Part shown: positions 25,239-35,433 of the stretch, one piece after another
How the letters are laid out: each line of letters starts with the position of its first letter
How positions within the stretch are numbered: position 1 is the stretch's first letter
NCBI GenBank assembly: GCA_938009235.1
Contig: CALLIK010000007.1
Location: 1-64,000 of the forward strand
Direction of reading: 5' to 3'
Source of the DNA: an uncultured Caulobacterales bacterium
Lineage (GTDB): Bacteria > Pseudomonadota > Alphaproteobacteria > Caulobacterales > Maricaulaceae
Length of the DNA: 64,000 bases
The notes under the pieces: model-generated
Database searches by the model: none
Told to the model about the DNA's origin: nothing
What the model saw: the letters and a program-made list of their open reading frames with translations, nothing else
Made by a program: the position numbers and the translations under genes

Positions 25239-25242
25239 AATT

Positions 25243-25728
25243 TTAGCCTTGTGGGTCTGTACCAACAGACGCGGTTTGTGCCGCACGCCATGTGCGTAAA
25301 CGCTCTGCCAATGCAGTATCATTCAACGCGAGGATAGCCGCAGCCATTAGCCCCGCATTCTTCGCGCCCGCTTTGCCTATGGCCAATGTTCCAACGGGAA
25401 TACCGCCTGGCATCTGCGCAATCGAGAGCAAGCTATCCATGCCAGAGAGCGCTGCGCTTTGGACGGGAACGCCTAGCACGGGGAGTTGCGTCATGGCTGC
25501 GCACATGCCCGGCAAATGCGCAGCGCCGCCTGCGCCTGCGATGATAACGTGGAAGCCTGCGGCCTCTGCGCCCTTGGAAAATTCAACAAGGCGGTCGGGT
25601 GTACGATGCGCCGAGATAACTTTTGCTTCATAGCCTACATCTAATGCGTCAAGCACAGCTGCCGAATGTTCCATCGTCGGCCAATCGCTAGTCGAGCCCA
25701 TAATAATTGCAATTTTTGGTGAGGTCAT
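25243..25728 (-). CDS. purE: N5-CAIR mutase
   Basis: A 161-residue class I PurE with the [10 protein letters not shown] motif, the SAHRTPDRL motif and [11 protein letters not shown]. It converts N5-CAIR to CAIR in purine biosynthesis. It is the first gene of the purE-purK unit and is divergent from the diguanylate cyclase gene 142 bp away. Confidence 0.97.
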   Translation of the reverse strand: MTSPKIAIIMGSTSDWPTMEHSAAVLDALDVGYEAKVISAHRTPDRLVEFSKGAEAAGFHVIIAGAGGAAHLPGMCAAMTQLPVLGVPVQSAALSGMDSLLSIAQMPGGIPVGTLAIGKAGAKNAGLMAAAILALNDTALAERLRTWRAAQTASVGTDPQG

Positions 25729-25870
25729 TTTCTACACTCCCATACCTTCGGAAGCGGACTATAATACCTGCTCAACGGCTTGCGTCAAATGCCTATTGGC
25801 GATTTCTTAACGTCATAGGGGTAGAATTATTGTTTAAACCTGTTTCACGTCCTTTATAAGTATCCAAGCT

Positions 25871-26497
25871 ATGAGTTCTCCCCGCCTGACACGGGCTTTA
25901 CAAGACGCAGCCACGCCGCTTTATGAGCGTAGCGAAGGTGCGGATGCAGCTCTTATTCGGGCGAATGAAGACTTATCTGGACAAGTCGCACTTCTACGTT
26001 TGCGTATTCTGGAACTCGAACATGCCGCAGATACGGACCCATTGGTTCCTGTTTATAATCGCCGTGCTTTCATGCGTGAAATCTCTCGTGCGCAAAATGT
26101 TATGGCGCGCTATGATATGCTCTCGACTGTCGTATTTTTCGATTTAGATGGCTTTAAATCTATCAATGATCGATTTGGACATGGCGTTGGCGATGATCTA
26201 TTGAAGCTCATTGGAGTTGTCCTTCAAGAAGGTGTTCGCGATTGTGATATGGTCGCGCGCATTGGTGGGGACGAATTTGGAATCCTGTTATTCAAGACAG
26301 ATATAAAAGCCGCACGTGCCAAAGCCCAAGCTCTGGCCTGCCGTATTGCAGAGCAAAAAGTCGAAATGCCAACAGGCGATATTAGCGTGGGTGCGTCTTG
26401 GGGTGTCTCGCCTTGTGAGCCTGGAGACACCGTTGAACAAGTTCTCGACCGCGCCGACCGCGCCATGTTTATGTCAAAACGTACGCCTCGCCACTAG
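25871..26497 (+). CDS. Diguanylate cyclase, GGDEF domain
   Basis: A 208-residue soluble protein. After a 40-residue helical N-terminus (likely dimerising coiled coil), the domain starts with DPLVPVYNRR, continues VVFFDLDGFKSIND and contains the active GGDEF signature in ARIGGDEFG. The inhibitory I-site RDCD lies five residues before the signature. It should make cyclic di-GMP. No sensor domain or membrane segment is visible. It is divergent from purE. Confidence 0.93.
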   Translation: MSSPRLTRALQDAATPLYERSEGADAALIRANEDLSGQVALLRLRILELEHAADTDPLVPVYNRRAFMREISRAQNVMARYDMLSTVVFFDLDGFKSINDRFGHGVGDDLLKLIGVVLQEGVRDCDMVARIGGDEFGILLFKTDIKAARAKAQALACRIAEQKVEMPTGDISVGASWGVSPCEPGDTVEQVLDRADRAMFMSKRTPRH

Positions 26498-26588
26498 GCT
26501 TCAATTCGATGTGAACGGCAATATTTAAAAGCTAACGCCTTCACGATAGTCTCTTGCTCCTCGTCCGCCTATACGGCAGGGCCTTGGC

Positions 26589-27659
26589 ATGACTTATATA
26601 CTCTACGCCGCGCCGATTAGCTTGTTCTCTGGAAAAGCCAGAGCTTACCTGCGTTGGAAGGGCGTGGCTTTTGAAGAAATCGCCCCCTCTACGGAGATCA
26701 TGAAGACCAAGCTGATGCCCGCAATTGGCTGGCCCGTCATTCCAGTGCTTGAGACCCCCGACGGGGCCTTCATCCAAGATACTGCGGATATTATATCGTA
26801 TTTCGAAGCGAGTGAGACTGGCCCCTCTGTCTACCCCAACGGCCCCGTTCAACACTATGTCACCGAATTGCTCCATACATTCGCGGATCAATGGCTGACA
26901 TTACCCGCTATGCATTACCGTTGGAATTATAATGAAGCGTGGGTGTTAGAAGAGTTTGGCAAATTGGCCATGCCAGATGCAGATCGAAAAATGCAGATCG
27001 AGATCGGAAATAAACGCGGTGCTATGTTCAAAGCTATGGTTCCAATGTTGGGCGTTACGCCAGACACAGCACAAGCTATTGAAGCGAGTTACCTTGGGTT
27101 CCTCGACGACTTTTCTGCTCATTTGGAACAGCATGATTTTATATTCGGCGGACAACCGAGCCTCGCGGATTTTGCCCTATATGGTCCACTCTATGCACAT
27201 CTCTATCGCGACCCTGCGAGCAGCGAGATTATGCGCGCCCATGCTCCAAATGTCGCGCGTTGGGTTGAGCGTTTGCGCGACGGAAATTATGGCGACGGCG
27301 ACTTAATTGCAGGGGACGTCATACCCGACACGCTGCTGCCGTTACTCGCGCGGCATAATGCGGAACATCTTCCCGTTCTGTCTGCGGTCAACGCACTGTT
27401 AGGCGAACAAGATAGTGATGACTTGCCGCGGGCATTGGGCATGGTTCCATTCACGCTCAAAGACGTGACAGGCCAAACACTCGCAAGGCCATTCTCATTA
27501 TTCCGCTTGCAGGCCGCGCTGGACCAATATCAAACATTAGACACAGACCAAACCGCACACGCCAATCGCGTCTTAGAGGCGACCCAAGGCAGCGCCTTAA
27601 AGGGTTTTGTCATGGCAAAACGCTTGACGCGGCGGAACTATAAATTAGCTATCGCCTAA
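26589..27659 (+). CDS. Glutathione S-transferase-like protein, long form
   Basis: A 356-residue protein. An N-terminal thioredoxin-like domain (YAAPISLFSGKARAYLRWKG, then PVIPVLETPDG and QDTADIISY) is followed by an all-helical GST C-terminal domain (SLADFALYGPLYAHL). A C-terminal extension of more than 100 residues is unusual for a plain GST. The catalytic Ser/Cys in the first helix is not obvious; the Ser of SLFSGKA is a candidate. Role may be detoxification or conjugation; substrate unknown. It is followed after 32 bp by a second GST gene, so they likely share a transcript. Confidence 0.8.
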   Translation: MTYILYAAPISLFSGKARAYLRWKGVAFEEIAPSTEIMKTKLMPAIGWPVIPVLETPDGAFIQDTADIISYFEASETGPSVYPNGPVQHYVTELLHTFADQWLTLPAMHYRWNYNEAWVLEEFGKLAMPDADRKMQIEIGNKRGAMFKAMVPMLGVTPDTAQAIEASYLGFLDDFSAHLEQHDFIFGGQPSLADFALYGPLYAHLYRDPASSEIMRAHAPNVARWVERLRDGNYGDGDLIAGDVIPDTLLPLLARHNAEHLPVLSAVNALLGEQDSDDLPRALGMVPFTLKDVTGQTLARPFSLFRLQAALDQYQTLDTDQTAHANRVLEATQGSALKGFVMAKRLTRRNYKLAIA

Positions 27660-27691
27660 ATAGCGAGGCGCCTACGTCCGAAAGATTGACC

Positions 27692-28387
27692 ATGAAGCTC
27701 TATACTTTACCCGGCACGTCCGCCCTCGCCGCGAATATCGCGATCGCATGGGAAGACGCACCTATCGAAGTTATCTGTCTGGAACGGCCTCAACTCAAAG
27801 AAGAGACTTATCTGGCGGTCAATCCAGCGGGAACAGTCCCTGCTCTCGCATTTGACGACGGCGATGTGTTGACAGAGACCGTTGCCATTCTCACCTATAT
27901 CGGCGCAGCCCATAGCGGCGAGGCACATGCTGCCTATACGCGGGACACGAAATTGGGCCGCAAGGAAGCCGAAGCGCTCGCATTTCTAAGCTCGGAAATT
28001 CATGCGGCTTTCAAAGTTCATTTCAAACCAAGCCTCTTTGCCAATGCACCAAAAACAGAAAAAGCCGCCCGACATAAAACCTATTGGCGTCTTGATAAGT
28101 TTTTCGAGCAATTAGATGCGAAAATCGCAGCGACGAAAGGCCCATGGCTCCTTAGCCAGAAATCCTACGCAGACGCCTATCTCTATATTATTGGACGATG
28201 GGTCGAAACAACGCCAATGGAATTGGAAGATTATCCCAACCTAATGGCACATCAACAGATTATGGAGACAGACGACAAAGTGCTGCTCGCGCTAGACCGC
28301 CAAGGCATGAAACCACGCCTGCATGTGGTGGAAGAAGAAGACGCGTTTTTAGACGACGATGAAGATCATGACGGGGAAGAGGAGTAA
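27692..28387 (+). CDS. Glutathione S-transferase family protein
   Basis: About 231 residues. It begins MKLYTLPGTSALAANIAIAW, a GST N-terminal domain, with NPAGTVPALAFDDGDVLTETVAI and the ESQ-like element, and an all-alpha C-terminal domain. The C-terminal tail is strongly acidic (EEEDAFLDDDEDHDGEEE). The start ATG 27692 is preferred over an upstream TTG. It is followed by a strong bidirectional terminator. Confidence 0.88.
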   Translation: MKLYTLPGTSALAANIAIAWEDAPIEVICLERPQLKEETYLAVNPAGTVPALAFDDGDVLTETVAILTYIGAAHSGEAHAAYTRDTKLGRKEAEALAFLSSEIHAAFKVHFKPSLFANAPKTEKAARHKTYWRLDKFFEQLDAKIAATKGPWLLSQKSYADAYLYIIGRWVETTPMELEDYPNLMAHQQIMETDDKVLLALDRQGMKPRLHVVEEEDAFLDDDEDHDGEEE

Positions 28388-28446
28388 GCAAAGACGAAAG
28401 TCAAAACTCAAGCCCCACCATCTTCTTAAATACAGACTCCACAAAT

Positions 28447-28480
28447 AAAAAAGCCCCCGCAATCAAACGGGGGCTTTTTT
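28447..28480. terminator. Terminator between GST genes and pntB
   Basis: Arms AAAAAAGCCCCCG and CGGGGGCTTTTTT with an 8-nt loop. Symmetric, so it can serve both convergent units. Confidence 0.95.
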
Positions 28481-28504
28481 ATTTCTATAAATCATCAATG
28501 CGAA

Positions 28505-29914
28505 TTAAAGCGACTTGATGATGTCCTCGACCATCTTCTTCGCATCGGAGAGCAACATCATTGTGTTGTCACGATAGAAGAGGTCATTGTCGATACCTGC
28601 ATAGCCGGGTGACAGTGAGCGTTTCACAAACAAAATTGTAGCCGCTTTATCGACATCCAAAATCGGCATGCCTGCGATTGGGCTTTGCGGATCAGTCTTG
28701 GCTGCTGGGTTGGTCACATCATTCGCGCCAATCACAAAGGCCACATCAGCATTCGCAAAGTCAGAGTTGATGTCTTCTAGTTCGAAGACTTCATCATAAG
28801 GCACGTTCGCTTCAGCTAGCAGTACGTTCATATGTCCCGGCATACGGCCCGCAACAGGATGAATCGCGTAGACCACATCGACGCCTTCTTCTTTGAGTGC
28901 GTCTGCCATTTCACGTGTGGCATGTTGCGCCTGTGCCACGGCCAAACCGTAACCCGGTACAATGATAACCTTAGACGCGTTCTTCATGATGAAGGCTGCA
29001 TCCGCAGCAGAACCGCGTTTAACAGGGCGTTGTTCCTTATCGCCAGTATCAGCCGCCGCCGCGTCAGCGCCGAAGCCGCCGAGGATAACGGAAATGAAGC
29101 TACGGTTCATGGCTTTACACATGATGTAGGACAGGATCGCGCCAGAGGAGCCTACCAAAGCGCCCACAATAATCAAAGCCAAGTTGCCGAGCGTGAAGCC
29201 CAAAGCCGCAGCAGCCCAACCCGAGTAAGAGTTCAACATGGACACAACAACAGGCATATCTGCACCGCCAATTGGAATGATCAGCAAGAAGCCAATGATG
29301 AATGTAGCCGCCAAAAGCGCCCAGATAATCCAAGGTGTATTGCCGCCAGATTTCATCAACATGCCGATAAGAACGGCAATGCCGAGCGCCAAGACTATGT
29401 TGATTAAATGACGTGCAGGCAGCGTGATCGGAGACCCGCTCATATTTCCGTTCAATTTCGCAAAGGCGATAACCGAGCCAGAGAATGTAATCGCGCCAAT
29501 CGCCATGCCCAAGCCAAGCTCGAGAAGCGAGCCTGCTTTGATACGACCTTCAGATAAAATTCCGAAATCATCAGGACTAAAGAAAGCTGCAACGGCCACA
29601 AGCACAGCGGCCATACCAACAAGGGAATGAAAGGCAGCCACGAGTTGCGGCATATCTGTCATCGGGATTTTCTTGGCTATGATCGCGCCAAATATACCGC
29701 CAATGGCAAGACCACCAAGAGACAAGAGTAAGGCAAAAGCGCTCATATCGGCCACAAGCAACGTCGTAATAATCGCTATTGCGATACCGACCATGCCGAA
29801 TGTGTTACCACGTCGGGACGTTGCAGGAGAGGACAATCCGCGAAGCGCGAGAATGAAGAGAACAGCGGAAACCGTATATAGGACCGCTGCGAAATCAGCT
29901 GAAAGTGTTGGCAT
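28505..29914 (-). CDS. pntB: NAD(P) transhydrogenase subunit beta
   Basis: A 469-residue integral protein with about nine membrane helices in its first half and a cytosolic NADP-binding domain in the last 180 residues (VPGYGLAVAQAQHA motif, GANDVTNPAA). Together with PntAA and PntAB it makes the proton-translocating transhydrogenase, which uses the proton gradient to drive NADH to NADPH. It is the last gene of pntAA-pntAB-pntB; its start abuts the pntAB stop. Confidence 0.96.
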   Translation of the reverse strand: MPTLSADFAAVLYTVSAVLFILALRGLSSPATSRRGNTFGMVGIAIAIITTLLVADMSAFALLLSLGGLAIGGIFGAIIAKKIPMTDMPQLVAAFHSLVGMAAVLVAVAAFFSPDDFGILSEGRIKAGSLLELGLGMAIGAITFSGSVIAFAKLNGNMSGSPITLPARHLINIVLALGIAVLIGMLMKSGGNTPWIIWALLAATFIIGFLLIIPIGGADMPVVVSMLNSYSGWAAAALGFTLGNLALIIVGALVGSSGAILSYIMCKAMNRSFISVILGGFGADAAAADTGDKEQRPVKRGSAADAAFIMKNASKVIIVPGYGLAVAQAQHATREMADALKEEGVDVVYAIHPVAGRMPGHMNVLLAEANVPYDEVFELEDINSDFANADVAFVIGANDVTNPAAKTDPQSPIAGMPILDVDKAATILFVKRSLSPGYAGIDNDLFYRDNTMMLLSDAKKMVEDIIKSL

Positions 29915-30259
29915 TTACTTAGCTCCCTCTTTTGGGGCTTTCTTTTTATACATAGCCAACATGCGTTGGGTGACGAGGAACCCGCCAAATATGTTTACAG
30001 AACACAAGGCAACAGCCGCAAAGCCCGTCCAAGTTGAGATACTTGATCCGCCTTTCACACCCGCGGCGACGGCAACGAGTGCGCCCACAATAATCACAGA
30101 TGAAATCGCATTCGTCACAGCCATCAAAGGCGTATGTAACGCGGGGGTGACTGACCAAACTACATAATAGCCTACGAAAATCGCCATAACGAAAATCGCG
30201 AGTTGGAAAACGAGAGGCGAAACACCGCCTCCGCCTGCCATTATAAGCATGCTGATCAT
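29915..30259 (-). CDS. pntAB: NAD(P) transhydrogenase subunit alpha part 2
   Basis: A 114-residue membrane subunit with three to four helices, including [21 protein letters not shown], the conserved membrane core of the alpha subunit. The first bases overlap the pntAA stop by four. In many bacteria this is fused to PntAA; the split arrangement is usual in alphaproteobacteria. Confidence 0.95.
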   Translation of the reverse strand: MISMLIMAGGGGVSPLVFQLAIFVMAIFVGYYVVWSVTPALHTPLMAVTNAISSVIIVGALVAVAAGVKGGSSISTWTGFAAVALCSVNIFGGFLVTQRMLAMYKKKAPKEGAK

Positions 30260-31401
30260 GATGTTAGCCTTTCGTGGACTACTTCGCCGTCTTTAGTCAG
30301 CGCGCAGCCTTTAATAATTTCATCGTCCCAATCAGGCGCGTAAGCACCGTCTTCTGCTGTGACGAGGGGGAGGAAGTTTTTGATATTACGTGCAAACATA
30401 TTGGATGCATCTGCCGCCATGCGGGACGGCCAGTTTAAATGTCCGACGATGTGAACACCATTTGATGTGGTGACAATTTCGCCTGGCTTCGCGCCTTCGA
30501 TATTGCCGCCACGCTCAACAGCCAGATCAATCAAGACAGAACCAGGACGCATCGTGTCCAACATGGCTTTGGTGACTAGAATTGGCGCCTTGCGGCCTGG
30601 GATCAACGCCGTAGTGATCACAATATCCTGTTTCGCGATATGCTTAGCTGTCAATTCAGCCTGTAGGGCTTGATATTCCGCAGACATTTGCTTGGCGTAA
30701 CCGCCCGCAGTTTCAGCGGCTTTAAATTCTTCATTCTCAACGGCGATGAACTTCGCGCCGAGCGAAGCGACTTGTTCCTTCGTCGCAGGACGCACATCTG
30801 TTGCGGTTGTAACCGAGCCGAGACGGCGAGCCGTCGCAATGGCTTGGAGACCGGCAACACCCACGCCCATAATAAAGACTTTCGCTGGAGCGATTGTACC
30901 CGCAGCCGTCATCATCATTGGGAAAGCGCGGCCATAAATACCGCCCGCTTCAACAACAGAACGATAGCCAGACAGATTTGATTGACTAGACAAGACGTCC
31001 ATTGATTGCGCACGCGAGATACGCGGAATGTAATCCAGAGCATAAGCCGTTACGCCCGCTTTGGCACAAGCCGCCGCATATTTCGGATTATCCGTTGGCG
31101 ATAATACGCCCGTAATTCCTGAGCCTGATGTCATGGCTGCAACAATTTTTTCATTACCGCCGCTCACGGACATAACTAAGTCTGCCCCTTTAACGGCAGC
31201 TGTATTGGTCGCGGCGATGGTTGCGCCTGCGTCTTTATAGAGAGCGTCAGCAAAGTTGGCTTTGTCGCCAGCGCCTTTGGCAACAACAACACTGTGACCA
31301 GAGGTTACGTAACCTGCAACAGTATCAGGTGTCGCAGCGACACGGGCTTCTGCGCCACCTTTTTTTTGCGAGGTGACGTCATTAAGAACAGAAATTTTCA
31401 C
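30256..31401 (-). CDS. pntAA: NAD(P) transhydrogenase subunit alpha part 1
   Basis: A 381-residue cytosolic NAD-binding subunit, related to alanine dehydrogenase. It shows [16 protein letters not shown] with the downstream [10 protein letters not shown], and the AAT-PDTV N-terminus with EARVAATP. First of the three pnt genes. Its N-terminal coding region includes an eight-T run (about 31360) that stays in frame. The coxIV-like gene lies 26 bp upstream. Confidence 0.96.
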   Translation of the reverse strand: MKISVLNDVTSQKKGGAEARVAATPDTVAGYVTSGHSVVVAKGAGDKANFADALYKDAGATIAATNTAAVKGADLVMSVSGGNEKIVAAMTSGSGITGVLSPTDNPKYAAACAKAGVTAYALDYIPRISRAQSMDVLSSQSNLSGYRSVVEAGGIYGRAFPMMMTAAGTIAPAKVFIMGVGVAGLQAIATARRLGSVTTATDVRPATKEQVASLGAKFIAVENEEFKAAETAGGYAKQMSAEYQALQAELTAKHIAKQDIVITTALIPGRKAPILVTKAMLDTMRPGSVLIDLAVERGGNIEGAKPGEIVTTSNGVHIVGHLNWPSRMAADASNMFARNIKNFLPLVTAEDGAYAPDWDDEIIKGCALTKDGEVVHERLTS

Positions 31402-31427
31402 GGGGGATCAGCCTTTAAAAAAAAGTA

Positions 31428-31727
31428 TTACGCTATCAGAGAGATGCCGAAGGATACGATTGCAGTGAAGATTGCTGCGCTAATAACGCTAACAAACCAG
31501 ACACCTTTAAACTTCAAGATTGCACCCAAAGCAAAACCAAAAACAACGGTAGCGAACAGAGCCAAAACCCAGCTCATTCCAAGCGCAAAAACCAGAGTTG
31601 GCATGAGCACGACCAACGCAATTATAGTTGCGCCATATTTAGTCCCTCCCATGAATCCAGAAAATGTGCCCGCTTGCGCATCCACGACCATAGAACCATG
31701 AGAATAATCGGAGTGTCCGCCTGCCAT
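31428..31727 (-). CDS. aa3-type cytochrome c oxidase subunit IV-like membrane protein
   Basis: A 99-residue protein. The first 25 residues (YSHGSMVVDAQAGTFSGFM) match the small bacterial cytochrome c oxidase subunit IV pattern, and the rest carries two or three membrane helices, more than the single helix of a classic subunit IV. It is directly upstream of pntAA and probably co-transcribed. It may accompany either complex; the name reflects the N-terminal motif. Confidence 0.7.
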   Translation of the reverse strand: MAGGHSDYSHGSMVVDAQAGTFSGFMGGTKYGATIIALVVLMPTLVFALGMSWVLALFATVVFGFALGAILKFKGVWFVSVISAAIFTAIVSFGISLIA

Positions 31728-31852
31728 TTTTGTCTGCCTTCGTTTTCAAGGGAATTCTGTTCGAACCCGCTATCACGCAGAAACTATACCTTCAAGCTAT
31801 GCCGCCTCACTTAAATGGGGGGTATTTCAGTTCTAAACGCAAAATTTACCTG

Positions 31853-31866
31853 TGACAGCGCTGTCA
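31853..31866. promoter_or_regulatory. Perfect 14-bp palindrome upstream of the TacA-like gene
   Basis: TGACAGCGCTGTCA is a perfect palindrome in the divergent gap between the coxIV-like/pnt operon and the sigma-54 activator gene. LacI- or GntR-like regulators favour such sites; the owner is unknown. Confidence 0.45.
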
Positions 31867-31994
31867 ATCACGTCATCGCAATTCATCCTTTCTTCACCAT
31901 GAATTCAAACCCGAAATTCACCTCCTTCCGTCATGTTCTGGGAAACGAATGGGAGAGAGGGCTAACCGTCTCCCCAATTAACTAGGTGAACACT

Positions 31995-33464
31995 ATGGGT
32001 AAGACTGTTCTGATCGTTGATGACGATCCGACACAACGCCGCCTTTTACAGGCTGTTGTCGAAAAATCAGGATTTTCCACCTTGCAGGCTGGAGACGGGG
32101 ATGCTGCGTTAGAAATCGCGTTAGGTCCCGACCAAGATAATGTGCACGTTATGCTTCTTGATTTGGTCATGCCAGGTCGCGACGGTATGGATACGCTCGC
32201 AGAACTTGCGATCAAGCGTCCCGATCTTCCTGTCATTGTCCTCACGGGCAAAGGCTCAATAGATGCTGTCGTAAAAGCCATGAAAGCTGGCGCACGTGAT
32301 TTTGTAGTAAAACCAGCTGCACCAGAACGTATCATCGTCTCCATTCGGAATGCGTTAGATATGAAAACATTGGTTGGAGAGGTCAAACGCCTGAAAAAAA
32401 CAACTCAAGGCGGGCTGAGCTTTAAGGATCTTATCGGCAATGCATCCTCCATGCGGTCCGTTGTCGCAATGGGCGAACGTGGGGCCAAAGCCAATATCCC
32501 TATCCTGATCACAGGTGAATCTGGAGTAGGCAAAGAAGTCATCGCTCGCGCCATCCAAAGTGCTTCTGAGCGGTCAGACAAACCCTTTATCACGGTAAAT
32601 TGCGGTGCGATCTCTGAGTCACTGGTTGAATCAATTTTATTCGGCCATGAAAAAGGCTCTTTCACAGGCGCTAACGCCAAGCACCTTGGTAAATTCCAAG
32701 AAGCCAATACAGGCACGCTTTTCTTAGACGAAGTCGGCGAATTGCCACTTGAAATGCAGGTCAAATTACTTCGCGTTCTACAAGAAGGTGAAGTGGACTC
32801 GATTGGGTCAAAGCGCACAGTCCCAGTCGACGTTAGAATTATCAGCGCGACAAACCGAGACCTAGCTGAAGCTGTTAAAGCCGGCACATTCCGTGAAGAT
32901 CTATATTATCGTCTAAACGTCTTCCCAATTGCGGTTCCACCGCTGCGTGAGCGTCGCGAAGATGTGCCCGCACTTGTCGAACATTTCATGAAGCGAATTA
33001 ATGCTCAGGAACGCATGACCGTGTCTGGGATCACCGCTGATACGCTTGAATTACTCAAAGCTCATGAGTGGAAAGGCAACGTTCGTCAGCTTGAAAACAC
33101 AATTTTCCGCGCGATGATTTTGTCCGACGGACATAAATTACGTCCTCAAGACTTTCCGCAAATCTCTGGCCTAACGCCAGGCCTGTTGACTGTGCCAGAA
33201 ATGGAAACAAGTCCGATTGAGAGCCTGGTCTCATTGGACAAAAATGCAGACCCAACATCATCTGATTCCGCGGTGTCTGTTCTAGATCGCGAAGGTCACT
33301 TGCGGACTTTGGAGGATATTGAACGCGATTTGATTGCGCTCGCGATCAGTAATTACTCGGGTCACATGTCCGAAGTTGCGCGCCGTTTGGGCATCGGGCG
33401 ATCAACGCTTTATCGCAAAGTACGCGAACATGAACTGGACGTCGATGACGTTCGCACAGCTTAA
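31995..33464 (+). CDS. Sigma-54-dependent response regulator, TacA-like
   Basis: About 489 residues. A receiver domain with phospho-acceptor Asp56 in LLDLVMPG is followed by an AAA+ domain (Walker A GESGVGKE at 174-181, the sigma-54 loop GSFTGA at 221-226, Walker B FLDEVGEL) and a C-terminal Fis-type HTH (ARRLGIGRSTLYRK). GSFTGA replaces the usual GAFTGA. The opening KTVLIVDDDPTQRR and length fit Caulobacter TacA, which activates stalk genes through sigma-54; that identity is inferred. Start ATG 31995 (with GGTGA upstream) is preferred to GTG 31986. The porin gene follows after 29 bp. Confidence 0.85.
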   Translation: MGKTVLIVDDDPTQRRLLQAVVEKSGFSTLQAGDGDAALEIALGPDQDNVHVMLLDLVMPGRDGMDTLAELAIKRPDLPVIVLTGKGSIDAVVKAMKAGARDFVVKPAAPERIIVSIRNALDMKTLVGEVKRLKKTTQGGLSFKDLIGNASSMRSVVAMGERGAKANIPILITGESGVGKEVIARAIQSASERSDKPFITVNCGAISESLVESILFGHEKGSFTGANAKHLGKFQEANTGTLFLDEVGELPLEMQVKLLRVLQEGEVDSIGSKRTVPVDVRIISATNRDLAEAVKAGTFREDLYYRLNVFPIAVPPLRERREDVPALVEHFMKRINAQERMTVSGITADTLELLKAHEWKGNVRQLENTIFRAMILSDGHKLRPQDFPQISGLTPGLLTVPEMETSPIESLVSLDKNADPTSSDSAVSVLDREGHLRTLEDIERDLIALAISNYSGHMSEVARRLGIGRSTLYRKVREHELDVDDVRTA

Positions 33465-33493
33465 AATACTAATAGTTTAAGGAAACTAATTCA

Positions 33494-35212
33494 ATGAAAC
33501 ACCATACACTTCTTGGCGGGGCTGCTGCGCTCGCACTTATTATCGCTGTACCTGTCGCTGCGACGCATCAAAATATTGGTCTTCGTGGTGCCTTTACGGG
33601 ACAAGTTGACATGCAACAAACTTACGTACCTGCAGCATCTTGGCAACAGCAGCGTCTTCAAGCGCAACTTAATGCGGCTCAAGGCTATCAGTATAATTAT
33701 GCGCCAGCTTACGCTTCGACTTCAGGATATCAGACAAGTTACCAGAATGCGGCGCCGTCCTACGGATATGCAGCTGCACCAGATTATGTTCACGTTGAGC
33801 AAACTCAACCGCGAATTCAACAATATGCTGGTTTACGTGGCCTATCTGCACCTCGCAGTGTGGCATATGACCGTCAGGATGCGTCAACATTTGACCGCAA
33901 TTACGACGTTGGCGGTATAACAGTGCGAACGAACGCTCTACATTCGCGGGACATGCTAGATTGGCAAGAAAACATAACGGGTAAAACTGTGACGCTTCTG
34001 GCGAACCGCGCCAATGGAACGCTCCAGCCAAACTCTGTCTATCTTGGCGGCGGTTTCAAAGGTGGTCTTAAATGGCAAACAACAGAGGTTGATGGGCAGT
34101 TCCCAATTTTGTCTCGTTTCCCATTCTTCTCAGACCGAACAGATGATACGGCAGGTGTTTTCGCCATTGATAATGCAGCTCTATCTTTCACGTCAACATT
34201 TGGCGATTGGACAACCATGTATTTGCAGACTGAATATTCCGAAACGGAATATGGTTCAGATCAAGACGAATTCCAACTTCGTAAAGCCTACGTCGTCTTT
34301 GGTAACTTAGAGAAGACACCCTTCTATGCTGCCTTTGGCCGCAAGACGATCGATTTCGGTAACTTCGATAGTTATAATGCTATCACGCACAATGAAGGCG
34401 CACATTACTTTAACGCCGTGAGTGATCAGCCTGTCTTGGAATTAGGCCTGTATTCAAACGGCTTTAAGGTCTCAGCCTCTGCCTTCTCTGGCGGACGTCA
34501 ATTACGAGTTGGTTTGGCTGGCGAAGAAAATAATATTGGCAACTATGCCTTTAATGCAGAAAAAGAATTCCGCTTTGGTAAAAGTAAACGTCACGCCTTT
34601 ACACTTGGTGGCGGTTATCTTCATGATTCAATCTATCGCGATAACTGGACTGCGCATACATTCCTAGGTCGCGAAACGGGCACCGCCCCTGCAAACTTCA
34701 TCGAATATCGTAACAGTCTTGTGAATGGTTTTGCTGAATATAACTCGCCATTCTTTGATGCTATGGTTGAATATACAACAACACTGAAGCCTTGGGCTGC
34801 CGCGATTCCGCAATCAGCAGACGGCACACCGTTACCGCAATTCTTGATCGATCCAACTGGCTCTACAACAGACTTGTCTAACATTGATTTTGATGAAAAT
34901 CTTTCAACCCTTGTCGCTCAGGCCCGTATTAAGCCTCGCGTTTTTGGTCGCCGCATGAACATTGCAGCTGTCGGTAGCTGGGGTAACATCAGTGATGACA
35001 CGGGTAATACGACGGCCTTCGGCACAACAACCAGTTTTGAAAAAAACCAACAGCATGTCCTATCCGCTGAGTACCCAATAAATGACTACCTCGAATTTGG
35101 GGCAGAATATGTCTATAATAAAGGCTTCATTCCTTTCGTTGCCCCTCAATTGGTTTCGAATGATGAAACACAAGCTCACGCGGTAAATGTTGGCTTTAAA
35201 GCGCGGTTCTAA
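33494..35212 (+). CDS. LbtU-family outer-membrane porin
   Basis: A 572-residue protein with a signal peptide (GGAAALALIIAVPVAATH). After a Tyr/Gln/Ala-rich linker of about 80 residues comes a long beta-barrel with alternating aromatic residues and closing GFKARF. The barrel contains the LbtU-type motifs LRKAYVVFGNLEKTPFYAAFGRK and FNAEKEF. LbtU of Legionella takes up legiobactin, so siderophore or another ligand uptake is possible but unproven. Its short distance from the TacA-like gene suggests the same transcript. Followed by a terminator. Confidence 0.8.
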   Translation: MKHHTLLGGAAALALIIAVPVAATHQNIGLRGAFTGQVDMQQTYVPAASWQQQRLQAQLNAAQGYQYNYAPAYASTSGYQTSYQNAAPSYGYAAAPDYVHVEQTQPRIQQYAGLRGLSAPRSVAYDRQDASTFDRNYDVGGITVRTNALHSRDMLDWQENITGKTVTLLANRANGTLQPNSVYLGGGFKGGLKWQTTEVDGQFPILSRFPFFSDRTDDTAGVFAIDNAALSFTSTFGDWTTMYLQTEYSETEYGSDQDEFQLRKAYVVFGNLEKTPFYAAFGRKTIDFGNFDSYNAITHNEGAHYFNAVSDQPVLELGLYSNGFKVSASAFSGGRQLRVGLAGEENNIGNYAFNAEKEFRFGKSKRHAFTLGGGYLHDSIYRDNWTAHTFLGRETGTAPANFIEYRNSLVNGFAEYNSPFFDAMVEYTTTLKPWAAAIPQSADGTPLPQFLIDPTGSTTDLSNIDFDENLSTLVAQARIKPRVFGRRMNIAAVGSWGNISDDTGNTTAFGTTTSFEKNQQHVLSAEYPINDYLEFGAEYVYNKGFIPFVAPQLVSNDETQAHAVNVGFKARF

Positions 35213-35276
35213 TCCACGCTAAATCGTAGGGTAACCTGCAACAAATATGTGACGCAGTTTTCTGCTCAGCACTATC

Positions 35277-35313
35277 AAGGCCACGTGTTCGGCGGGAATG
35301 CGTGGCCTTTTTC
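35277..35313 (+). terminator. Terminator after the LbtU-type porin
   Basis: Arms AAGGCCACG and CGTGGCCTT with loop of 15 nt and a T-run. Confidence 0.75.
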
Positions 35314-35433
35314 TGTGTAATCTAAACACAATTCCAACCTGCAAGGGGGCATATTTGATGTGCCCTCAAAACTACCTTAGTCAAATGACAAAGCTATCAT
35401 CATATACTGGCTGTTGCCGACATAAGGGTTCAA

